The translations under genes were made by a program, and so were the position numbers. The notes under the pieces are model-generated. The model was not told the origin of the DNA. It saw only the letters and a list, made by a program, of their open reading frames with translations, and searched no databases. From Acanthaster planci (Eukaryota > Echinodermata > Asteroidea > Valvatida > Acanthasteridae), in contig NW_019091384.1 in the NCBI RefSeq assembly GCF_001949145.1, positions 1,532,389-1,592,388 of the forward strand: a DNA stretch of 60,000 bases. Direction: 5' to 3'. Positions 52,714-60,000 of this stretch are shown here, piece after piece (positions within the stretch are counted from its first letter, which is position 1; every line of letters begins with the position of its first letter).

Positions 52714-52730
52714 GCGCCGCTTCGCGGCGC
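52714..52730. repeat. GC-rich 7-bp hairpin with TTC loop
   Basis: GCGCCGC (52714-52720), loop TTC, then GCGGCGC (52724-52730). It is a very stable small hairpin in otherwise mixed sequence, with no T-run after it. Function unknown. Confidence 0.7.
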
Positions 52731-53569
52731 TATACGATCTTTGGTGAAAACTGATATTCTCGCAGACAACGCATATCGGTGGTGGCCCATGTGAGGGATT
52801 TGTCCTGCCATTTCCCTAAGAGACGTTGTGTGTGACTAAATTGCCAAGAATCTATCAAATGGAGACATTTAATAGCTTCTGTTTGGAAAGATCTCCGGAA
52901 AATAAAGAAGTAGAAAATGTCAATTTTACGACAAAGGGTTATTATGAAAAATATTATCTCTTTTTCACCGACTTTGTGTCCAATTTTCACAATTTTGCCG
53001 AGTTTACCTTCAAATAACTTTGATGCCACATGAAAAACTAGTACCTGTCATGGTCAAAGACGTTTATTAATTCTAGGTAGAAAGCCTTTTTTTTAACTTC
53101 ACTTCGTTTTTCATTGGACCCATTTTCTTCATTTTTCGTGTTTTTCACCATACTTAATGCCCAATTTTCACACTTTTGTCTAATCCCCTCAGATCAGGGG
53201 TGATACTGTCTGGAAGACTGATGAATCGTTTGTACTCATCAGTTCATTTCTTCAAGATCGAGAGCCATTTGTCTGAAACACGTTCGTTTCTCATGCGGAT
53301 TCAAATTTTCGCGCCGTCGGAGTCCGACAGCAGTCAAAAATGAGATGTCCGGATTTGGGGCATGGCATACACGTACGAGCACACACACCTTGATATGAGT
53401 GCTTTTCGGTACGAGTTGACTCTTACTGCATTGCACTAATTCGTACTGTACAATTATGTCAAATTGTCCGACGCAATTTATACGGTTTCCTTCTTGCATG
53501 ACACTTTCTCATCAGAGCATTCATGATATTCCTCAATATTCACAAGAAGAGAAATGTCAGGGGAAATAT

Positions 53570-53630
53570 TTTTAGAGGGTATTTTTTCAGTTTTGCGTGG
53601 ACGCAAAAATGAAAAAAATACCCTCTAAAA
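53570..53630. repeat. 61-bp near-perfect hairpin
   Basis: The left arm TTTTAGAGGGTATTTTTTCA...TTTTGCGT pairs with ACGCAAAA...TACCCTCTAAAA across a 2-base centre, with one mismatch and one bulge. It shares TTTAGAGGGTATTTT (53571-53585) with the right arm of the intronic MITE (57128-57142), and its centre TTTTGCGTGGACG matches TTTTGCATGGACG at the centre of that MITE (56971-56983) except for one base. It is probably an internally deleted relative. A miRNA-like precursor is an alternative, but the A/T-tract arms argue against it. Confidence 0.7.
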
Positions 53631-54167
53631 TGTTGGCTTCACTTCCAACTTCTCTGTTACTTTGGAGGTATTCAATTCACTTCAACAACAACGTTCATTT
53701 CCATAATGCCATGTGTGGAATATGATGAAAAAACATGTCGAAAATTATCGAAACTAAATAAATTCAAGGAGTAAAGATGCAAAAAATAAAGCACACCAAA
53801 ACAGAAGCAAAAATTTGGCAGAAAATGGATTTTTATTGTGTTCTAGTTAGCAAAAGGGACTTTGGGTGTTTAAATACTAATCGGTATGGAAGTGAGCGGC
53901 AAAGAACTTTATCTGAGCTTGATGTTGATCGATTACTTTTGGGGTCCACCTGTTCGGCGAGTCAAGAGCCATTTTACTTACTTCTGGCTTAGTGAGTTTT
54001 AGTAGGCACAAACTAAGTGAGGGGCATAAACATACGTGGGGTGAAAGAAAAGGCCCGTCAGTTGGGAACAAAATTCCACCCCCCACTTAGACTGGATACC
54101 CCTCCGCACCCCGGAAAAAAGTCAGTTTAGATTGGAAAGGTTCGCTGTACATGAAATAATCACTGTA
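53631..54167. other. Short gene-free stretch
   Basis: Nothing recognisable between the 61-bp hairpin and the foldback MITE; a 71-codon frame (53777-53992) matches nothing. Confidence 0.4.
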
Positions 54168-54345
54168 CAATAAGGGCAAATCACAATAGTGCGCCTCCAA
54201 GAGTTTGCAACGCGTTGACCAATCATAGTGCGCGAAACCTGTCGACCCTTTCCAAACACGCTTTGGGTCGACAACTTTCGCGCACTGTGATTGGTCAATG
54301 CGTTGCAAACTCTTGGCAGCGCACTATTGTGAATCGCCCGTATTG
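54168..54345. mobile_element. Foldback MITE with 81-bp arms
   Basis: The arms 54168-54248 and 54265-54345 are inverted copies that match at 72 of 81 positions by my hand alignment, around a 16-base centre. The arms include GCAACGCRTTGACCAATCA and GTGCGCGAAA. High arm identity suggests recent activity or conversion between arms. I see no clear target duplication, so the superfamily is open. The 73-codon minus-strand frame over it is a by-product of the palindrome. Confidence 0.8.
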
Positions 54346-55201
54346 AATGAATTCATTCTGAACGCACGTTTTCCTTTAAAATTTGGCCTAATCCATCCAC
54401 ATCCAAGAATACAGGAAGGGTTTATTGCTCAGAATTTGTAATAAAGAACAAATTGTGGAGCACAGCACTATTACACGGTACGACGTAAGATGGCTTTTCC
54501 CAACTTAACAGCAAAGTACATCCTAGTTTTGTATACACGAAGGGATTAAACAGGGTCATACAAAGAAAGCTTTGACTGACATTCAACATTTACTATACCC
54601 ATACAAAGTTGTAAAAAAAAACTAAAAAAAAGACACTTGCATTAATTGAACAATAACAAACATTCCTCAGCAAACATGGCCAGGTTAAAAAGCTTGCGCC
54701 CAGAGCAATTAAAGACCTAGTCCAGAGAAAGAACTGAAATGTGTTGATGATCCCAGACCCATTCCTTCTCAAAAGTCGCAAGCTATCTCGCCAGCCAAAT
54801 CTTGTACGTCAACGATTTTCTTGTGTCTGTTTTCAGAAGTAATGTCTATAATGTATACTATAATGCGGTCGAAACAGACGAATTGGAGTTTGCTATCTCG
54901 ATGAAAAGCCGACGTTTAAGCATTTTTTCCCTTTTTTTTTTGGTCAGCGAAGTACGTGTCGTGTTACCCTTTTGTTTCCGCTTGAGAGCGGTGCAGGGCC
55001 CAGTCCACTAATTCAAGCCCCACTGAAAACAGTGTAAAATCAGCACCGTTCAGGGCCCAATAGCTTGCACGCCAACATCCCTGAGATTTCTGAAACACAA
55101 ATGAAATTCTTGTCTGGTCACTTATCTTTCAATTTCTTTTCAATTACTTGTGGGTTAACCAATTACATTTTTAATTATTCCCACAAAACAACATCACCCC
55201 C
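54346..55201. other. Gene-free stretch before the gap
   Basis: CAGGGCCCA occurs twice in direct orientation (near 54982 and 55052) around a small CACTG/CAGTG hairpin near 55021. No gene is seen. Confidence 0.4.
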
Positions 55202-55353
55202 NNNNNNNNNNNNNNNNNNNNNNNNNNNNNNNNNNNNNNNNNNNNNNNNNNNNNNNNNNNNNNNNNNNNNNNNNNNNNNNNNNNNNNNNNNNNNNNNNNN
55301 NNNNNNNNNNNNNNNNNNNNNNNNNNNNNNNNNNNNNNNNNNNNNNNNNNNNN
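55202..55353. other. Assembly gap (152 N)
   Basis: A run of 152 undetermined bases. The left flank ends in a C-run (CACCCCC), so sequencing or assembly may have failed at a homopolymer or short repeat. Any frame drawn through it is meaningless. Confidence 0.99.
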
Positions 55354-56198
55354 GAAATTCTTACTTGAATTAGTGGTCTGCACCCTGCACTGACGGTTTG
55401 AGTTATGTAAACAGCGCCCTCTGCAAAAAAATAATTATACAAATAAAAACGAAGCAGTCAGATACGTTTCACTGTTAGTGAATACCTACAGTCTAGTTAG
55501 TCTAGGTACCGCTCAAGATTTTTTCCTAGTGTACATAATACAACAATAGGCTGCGCCGACATCGATAAGTGATCAAAAGCCAGCCAACATTATAGGCCTA
55601 CGGTGACTTGGGCGTCCGGTTAGTCAATCGTCCACTGATTAACTTGAATATCTTGTCTAAGAAAACTCAGACAGGATAGTTTACTGTTCATCTTTCCTTA
55701 AGAAGTTGTTTGTCTTCAGTACAGTACATCAGATGGCGGGGTTTGCAGCGGATAGGCATCAGAAACCTGTTTGATTCCCTCCACCAGTACCACTCTGCAC
55801 CCACGCGCACTGGCGGTGGGACGGTTTAGTCATCTAGCCACATACAGCCAGCTGCCACGGCCTGTAGTCCTGTGGAGGACAGCTAAGACGAGGCTGTTTG
55901 TTGTCGATGAATCATGTCCAGCACTTCATCACCATGTAATTAGTCCTTCGCCTGTTGGTGGTGCACGGTGGGAGAAACAGTGTTGGTGTGTTTGTTGTGA
56001 CATGCAGGCGAAGGAGATCATAATTTAGGCCTAGGCCTAATTATGAATTTTCAATGAAATAGCCTCTTTGAAATCTTGATCAACTCAGAGAATCACTGTG
56101 CCCTGAGATTGAGAAATTTTGTCTTTTCTTGTGGGGTGTAGTCACAAGTTGGATATGTGACCTTGAACAAGAAGCAGGAATTTAGTAGCCTGAGTACA
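55354..56198 (+). promoter_or_regulatory. CCDC88 upstream region and probable 5' UTR
   Basis: The 845 bp between the assembly gap and the CCDC88 start codon should hold its promoter and 5' UTR. There is no clear TATA box. It contains an AGAGGGCGCTG-type word on the minus strand (55412-55424), a modestly GC-richer stretch (55736-56000) and a perfect 16-bp palindrome TTAGGCCTAGGCCTAA at 56025-56040. An open frame of 85 codons (55771-56028) matches nothing I know and ends before the real start; if transcribed it would be an upstream ORF. Confidence 0.4.
55412..55424 (-). promoter_or_regulatory. CTCF-like core motif (reverse)
   Basis: CAGCGCCCTCTGC, the reverse complement of GCAGAGGGCGCTG. It is convergent with the motif at 52087-52101 and about 790 bp upstream of the CCDC88 start codon. 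The GCAGAGGGCGCT word also occurs in animal repeats, so it may be repeat-derived. Confidence 0.35.
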
Positions 56199-56252
56199 AT
56201 GTCAACTATGGCAGCATTGGAAGAATTCATGTCCCACCCGCTCGTTGTATGG
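56199..56252 (+). CDS. CCDC88: CCDC88 (Girdin/Daple) homologue, coding exon 1
   Basis: First 18 codons of a Girdin/Daple-family protein: large cytoplasmic coiled-coil proteins that bind microtubules or actin through an N-terminal HOOK domain and modulate heterotrimeric G proteins and cell polarity. The visible peptide is MSTMAALEEFMSHPLVVW, with the family's E-x-F-M-x-x-P-L-V-x-W pattern at the start of the HOOK domain. The ATG at 56199 is the first in frame after a TAG at 56139; a second ATG at 56208 is an alternative start. The exon ends after a complete codon (phase 0) at TGG|GTAAGT, a strong donor. Intron 1 (56253-57471, 1219 bp) holds a long-TIR MITE. The assignment rests on this exon joined to exon 2; which vertebrate paralogue (A, B or C) is closest cannot be decided from 44 codons, and a single pre-duplication gene is expected in an invertebrate. 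Confidence 0.85.
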
Positions 56253-56957
56253 GTAAGTGAAGTTGAGTTTAAATTTTGCTATTAAAAAAAGATTCGTGGG
56301 TAAACGTGGATTTTTTCAGGCCAGTCTCATAAGGTTTGCTCATGGAGTGTCAAGTGATAATGGTGTATGAAAACTCTTTCTGTAGCCTTGCTTGTAGTTT
56401 AAACTTTTCTCACAGAAATTCTAAGACCTCCTTTGTCTTTGTCTGAAAAGTAAAGAAATTTGTAAATTTTGCTATGGCAGGAAGGACTACCTAGGGTACT
56501 TTACCAGGTTGCATAATTTGAAACCAGCTTCTATACACAGGTACCCACCACACAGCCTGTATGCCACGGAGAGGCTAAAAAAAGTGCTTTCCAGACCAAC
56601 CCTATTTTAGTGGTATAAACCTACTTGTTTTTGGAAGGAAAATGTAAGGAAAACTTAAATGGGAAGTCAAAGAAAATAAACAAATGTGTCTGTAGTTTGA
56701 AATCTGTGTAAAAAATTTCAATGGACTTATTAACAACTAGTGCCTTGTAATGAGGAAGTCGTGCTATTTAGCGTCAACAAGCATCAACTAGAATCAAAGC
56801 ATCAACAAAATATCTAAGCATTTTTATGCAAATATTTCATATTTGCAACATTAGTCAGGCTCCTGCAAACCATATTCAATATATCATGTCATCGAAAATG
56901 GTACTTGAGTGTGGAAATTTGAGTGACAAATTCGGGCCTGCTCATGCAGCCTGACCC

Positions 56958-56968
56958 GCCGCCATCTT
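56958..56968 (-). promoter_or_regulatory. YY1-type motif, left of mirror pair
   Basis: GCCGCCATCTT, the reverse complement of the full YY1 consensus AAGATGGCGGC. It lies in the left arm of the intronic MITE, 28 bp from its mirror copy. Binding is inferred from the motif only. Confidence 0.45.
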
Positions 56969-56995
56969 GTTTTTGCATGGACGGCAGAGTAAAGA

Positions 56996-57006
56996 AAGAT
57001 GGCGGC
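56996..57006 (+). promoter_or_regulatory. YY1-type motif, right of mirror pair
   Basis: AAGATGGCGGC, a perfect YY1 consensus, followed by CTCC. It is the mirror partner of 56958-56968 about the centre of the MITE, about 750-800 bp downstream of the CCDC88 start codon. YY1 sites just downstream of a promoter are common in animals; a role here is inference. Confidence 0.45.
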
Positions 57007-57471
57007 CTCCATACATCGCAAAAAAGTTTTGTTTTTCTGCATGAATCTGGGAGCAAATTTGATGTTTCTCTTACACAGTGGCAGGTCTTATAGATTCTGT
57101 AAAATATGATAAAACCACTTTTAAGTCTTTAGAGGGTATTTTAAAGTTGTTGATGCTTTGTTGGCGCTAGTTGTGTGTGTTGACGCTTGTTGACACTAAA
57201 TAGCATGACTGTAATGTGGTGTTCTCTTCATTGGAAACAAATGCCACCCAAATGCTCTTGTGGATATTATGTAATTTTAGCAAGTTTACCTGCTTATGGT
57301 GTCCTGTTTTTAGATGACATGTAATAGGAAGCAGAATCTTTTGTGGGGAGGGGCTTTAATAGGATCAAGAAAAGGATATTGAAGTACATATGCATGTACC
57401 GTTACTCGTTATTTATACAGTATTGGTGAGTATATTAACTTATTAAGTTGTTTCTTTTTGGTCACTCACAG

Positions 57472-57551
57472 GTGACGACATTCAAAGATGGCAGTTTGGA
57501 TTATATGGATCTTGTGGATGGTGTCTTTCTGAATGATGTCATGGCCCAAAT
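57472..57551 (+). CDS. CCDC88: CCDC88 (Girdin/Daple) homologue, coding exon 2 (HOOK domain)
   Basis: Continues the HOOK domain. After a pyrimidine-rich acceptor (57447-57471, ending CACAG) the phase-0 frame reads V-T-T-F-K-D-G-S-L-D-Y, then MDLVDGVFLNDVMAQ, and ends with the first two bases of an Ile/Met codon at the donor AAT|GTGAGT (phase 2). The DLVDGVFLN-x-VM string is the signature of CCDC88 proteins and separates them from HOOK1-3. From memory of the vertebrate proteins, the linker between the TF and the YMDLVDG motif is several residues shorter here. No continuation is recognisable in the remaining 2.4 kb, so exon 3 should lie right of the window. The AG at 57936-57937 leads to a stop within eleven codons in the required phase, so it is not exon 3. 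Confidence 0.92.
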
Positions 57552-58695
57552 GTGAGTACCAACAAACATTCCAAGGTTGAAGTTACTAATTTTGGACTGA
57601 AAAACTGGCTTCAAGTAGCAGTTTTACTGAATGTACCGGTATCGGATAATTGGATGATGAGCTTGGAGTTTTTAATTCATCCCTTCTCAAGATGTGCAGA
57701 GTCATTTTAATCATTTTTATTTCAAGGAATTTGGCGTATTGTAAATCATTCAGTTTCTGTGTCATGATGCATGTATAATGCATTGGAATGCATGCATAAA
57801 CATTTAGTTTAATATTTAAACCTTGTGTCCTACATCTCAACATCAACATTCCGTAAACGAACTATTTGAACATGTTGAACTTACCATTTCAGACCAGGAA
57901 GGAATCATTCCAACTATACTCTCTGTACATTTTACAGGTGTGTGAAAAGCAGAAACAAACTAAACCTTGACCTCAGTGTACCAACACAGGAGGGTTACCT
58001 TTTGTTATACCCTACCATGAACTCATGTAAACAAAATATTGGAACAACCTTGTGCTTTTTCCAAATGGACTGTAAGATACGTGTACATGTAGGGTCAGCT
58101 GGCCTCTCTGCTCAGATTTACTACTTCCACCACCCACTCCTCAATTAACCACCCTAGAAGCTCACCATGGTCTTGTGGCTTTTTTCGTTCAGCAAACGAG
58201 GACGTGGTGTTACTAGGGGGAAAGTGTTTGTCAGGTAGGCTGGCAACCAAAGGATTTTGACTGTCTCCCTTCACCCTAAATTTGTTGGACTGCACCACTC
58301 ATGCTACTCAGTCTGTGGTGGTGATGGGTTTTAAGCTTTTCTCATTTGCCGATTTGTTAGAGCACATGTTAGCCATGGTCTCAATTGCAGTACAGTGTCT
58401 ATAGGCATCTGAATGTTTTTGGAGCATGACCTAGATATGAGAAATACAAGGTAAGGTTTTCCGCGGCAGAGTACATGTACGTGTACCTACAGTATCCGTG
58501 AACCAGTGATTAACCAGTAGCTCGTTCACTGTAGTTGCACCCTTTCCAAGATACCAGATATCCAGTACCGCCCCCTTTCTTGAGTCAAGTGACAGTATCT
58601 GGATGTTCATTTGGTCCTTTACAAGATCTTGTATTGTTAGGGGCTGGTTTTACTGAATGTTATACAAGAATGTATGCCACAGTTTCTTACGTTAT

Positions 58696-58887
58696 CCCTA
58701 ACCTTCCCCAACCTCACAGAATTAAACAGCAGTAAAGTGTTTAATTCTGTGGGGATAGGTCTGGTAGGCCCATAACAGCTGGCTTTTGCATTGAGTTTGG
58801 CATACCTCAGAGAAACAAAGTCCAACAGCCTCTGTGCACCAAGTCCCATATTGGTGTTTAACTTTGTGTGAATGGGGAAGGTTAGGG
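58696..58887. repeat. Inverted repeat of about 30-bp units, possible MITE
   Basis: CCCTAACCTTCCCCA at 58696-58710 has a perfect 15-bp inverted copy at 58873-58887. The next bases also pair loosely (CACAGAATTAAACA against the complement of TGTTTAACTTTGTGTG at 58854-58869). With the central TGTTTAATTCTGTG there are three related units, two in the same inverted orientation, suggesting a duplicated terminal repeat or foldback element. Confidence 0.55.
58712..58754. repeat. Hairpin with 17-bp stem
   Basis: CACAGAATTAAACA (58715-58728) and TGTTTAATTCTGTG (58738-58751) are perfect complements around a 9-base loop. Three more pairs, one of them G-T, extend the stem to 58712 and 58754. It is part of the larger inverted repeat 58696-58887. 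Confidence 0.75.
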
Positions 58888-60000
58888 CCAGCAACCCTTG
58901 GGAGGTTAGGGTTATAGGCATCCAAAACAGCTGAGAAACCTGTGGATAAAACCCCCTTTTCCTTGTTTCTTTTCCGAGGGAGCACAGAGTTTGCATTCTT
59001 GACTGCTAACTGTTAAGCTCCTCTTCAGTTACTGTTGTTTTTCTAAGTTTTCCGAATCAGAGCACTTCTGAAAGACACAGCTGATACTACAAATGTTGTT
59101 TTTCCTTGGGCCAAATATGTACATGTATGTAAAAGTGAAATTTTAGGACTATCTTGGGAAAATACTTCGGAAGAAATAGAATATGCGAAAGTTCTGTACA
59201 TAAGCGTCACAAAGAGTTCTCTATGTATTGAACTAGACCTGCTGAAAAAAGACATCTTGGCATGATTGAAAATTACCGGTACATGTAATGCATCATGCAT
59301 CTTTGATTTCAGCAATGTACCGGTACCTGTGGTTGAAATATTTTTCACGGGAGATGTTTTTTATCCTCGTATTGTGATTTTCATCACCATAGAAAGTTTG
59401 AAAACACCACATATTGTGCTTTTTCTCAGTAAAGATACTAATTGAGAAATTTCTTCCACATTTCTTCAACTGCAAATTTACGGTTGTCAGTGCGCTGGGA
59501 GAGAGTGGGCTAGGTTCAGTTCTGGAGGTTGTTTGTACATGTACATGCATGCCAGTACCAAGAGAAACTCCAGAGTAGAAAAATACCGGGTAAAAAGTGC
59601 CAAGTGCTTTGCCTGTAATTCAATAACTTGGGAAAATAGTTTCTCAGTGTGAAGTCTACCAGTACATTGCAGCTTCTTTCTCAAACTACATGTACAAAAT
59701 TGCACAGTGGTTTATTGCTGCTGTACTGCTTTTACAGGCATGCTCATACATGTCCCTGTACATGTAAAATATTAGATAAGTGCAGGACTACAGGGATGGG
59801 TATAGGCCTGGAAACATGTTTACATGAAAGTACTACACATGTATTGACAGTACAGCAAAGCATACCAGTAAACTTGACAAAGTTGCTATTTATTGGTTTG
59901 TCCTTGGCTTGAAGAGCGGGGGAAAAGAAAAATTAATTTACAGTTTGACTAATAGGCCTGTATGTATTTGACATAGGAATTTGATTGCAATAGAAGGATT

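Larger units (their letters stand above)
50214..53569. other. 3.4 kb with no recognisable gene
   Basis: A hairpin at 50501, CAGTGGCGTA at 51518, a CTCF-like word at 52087 and the GC hairpin at 52714. Open frames up to 99 codons overlap and match nothing. Confidence 0.45.
56757..57210. mobile_element. Long-TIR foldback MITE, Mutator-like, in CCDC88 intron 1
   Basis: The two ends are inverted copies: 56757-56788 and 57179-57210 match at 29 of 32 positions. After a short GT-rich insertion in the right arm they match again (AACTAG, then AAAGCATCAACAA). Pairing continues patchily to the centre near 56983, with TCATGCAG in both arms and mirror copies of GCCGCCATCTT/AAGATGGCGGC. Flanks GTAATGAGG (56747-56755) and GTAATGTGG (57211-57219) agree at 8 of 9 bases and look like a 9-bp target-site duplication; one extra A lies between the left copy and the element. 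Long TIRs with a 9-bp duplication are typical of Mutator-like elements. There is no transposase frame, so it is non-autonomous. The left arm contains its own hairpin at 56827-56847 (9-bp stem, TTC loop). Confidence 0.75.
57552..60000 (+). other. CCDC88 intron 2 (start) with inverted repeats
   Basis: No exon is recognisable, so this is read as the first part of intron 2. It is rich in palindromic TACATGTA and TACCGGTA words (for example near 57634, 58470, 59115, 59280, 59320, 59535, 59690 and 59757). A nested set of inverted repeats lies at 58696-58887. Open frames of up to 119 codons on both strands overlap one another and look like chance. Confidence 0.5.

Noticed and set aside
53570-53630. 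microRNA precursor
   Set aside because: The stem is dominated by A/T runs and shares its centre and arm with a MITE, so a transposon origin is more likely.
55065-55442. Open frames through the N gap
   Set aside because: They exist only because undetermined bases create no stop codons.
57938-58148. Possible third CCDC88 exon after the acceptor-like TTTTACAG
   Set aside because: In the phase required by exon 2 it meets a stop within eleven codons, and the 68-codon open frame here shows none of the expected HOOK-domain residues.
1-60000. Prokaryotic operon, CRISPR array, prophage or biosynthetic cluster
   Set aside because: No dense coding, no direct-repeat arrays with spacers, and clear spliced animal genes at both ends.

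Overview
The window is eukaryotic and mostly non-coding. It is AT-rich, its coding sequence is in short spliced exons, it carries an assembly gap of 152 N, and it is strewn with short inverted-repeat elements. A marine invertebrate deuterostome, most likely an echinoderm or a hemichordate/amphioxus-like animal, fits best. The reasons are the character of the two recognisable genes and the many TACATGTA, TACCGGTA and TAGGCCTA words in the intergenic DNA. The phylum is inference: there is no rRNA or mitochondrial marker here.

Only two genes can be supported, both partial and both cut by a window edge. On the left, minus strand, 2378-2877 is the first coding exon of a rhodopsin-family (class A) G-protein-coupled receptor. 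It holds the N-terminus and TM1-TM3 and ends at a splice donor inside the DR|Y motif; the remaining exons must lie left of the window. On the right, plus strand, 56199-56252 and 57472-57551 are the first two coding exons of a CCDC88 (Girdin/Daple) homologue and encode the start of its HOOK domain. The rest of that gene lies right of the window.

The roughly 53 kb between them shows no gene I can defend. Open frames there are short (up to 136 codons), overlap each other in several frames and match no family I recognise. What it does hold is debris of small DNA transposons: a hAT-type MITE (1720-1921), two copies of one Tc1/mariner-type MITE family (13250-13427 and 15935-16073), decayed hAT-like ends (25903-26110, 42545-42768, 43561, 51518), a tRNA-derived SINE on the minus strand (about 50000-50213), a 61-bp hairpin (53570-53630) and a foldback element with 81-bp arms about 89 % identical (54168-54345). 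Two CpG-rich patches (32560-32760, with a TATA-like box, and 41740-42300) could be orphan promoters.

Intron 1 of the CCDC88 homologue contains a long-TIR, Mutator-like MITE (56757-57210) that carries two perfect YY1-type motifs in mirror positions about its centre. It shares its centre and a 15-mer with the 53.6 kb hairpin, so the two look like members of one family. This is the most interesting structure I found. I see no novel enzymatic, defence or biosynthetic system, no CRISPR, no rRNA and no intact tRNA gene.
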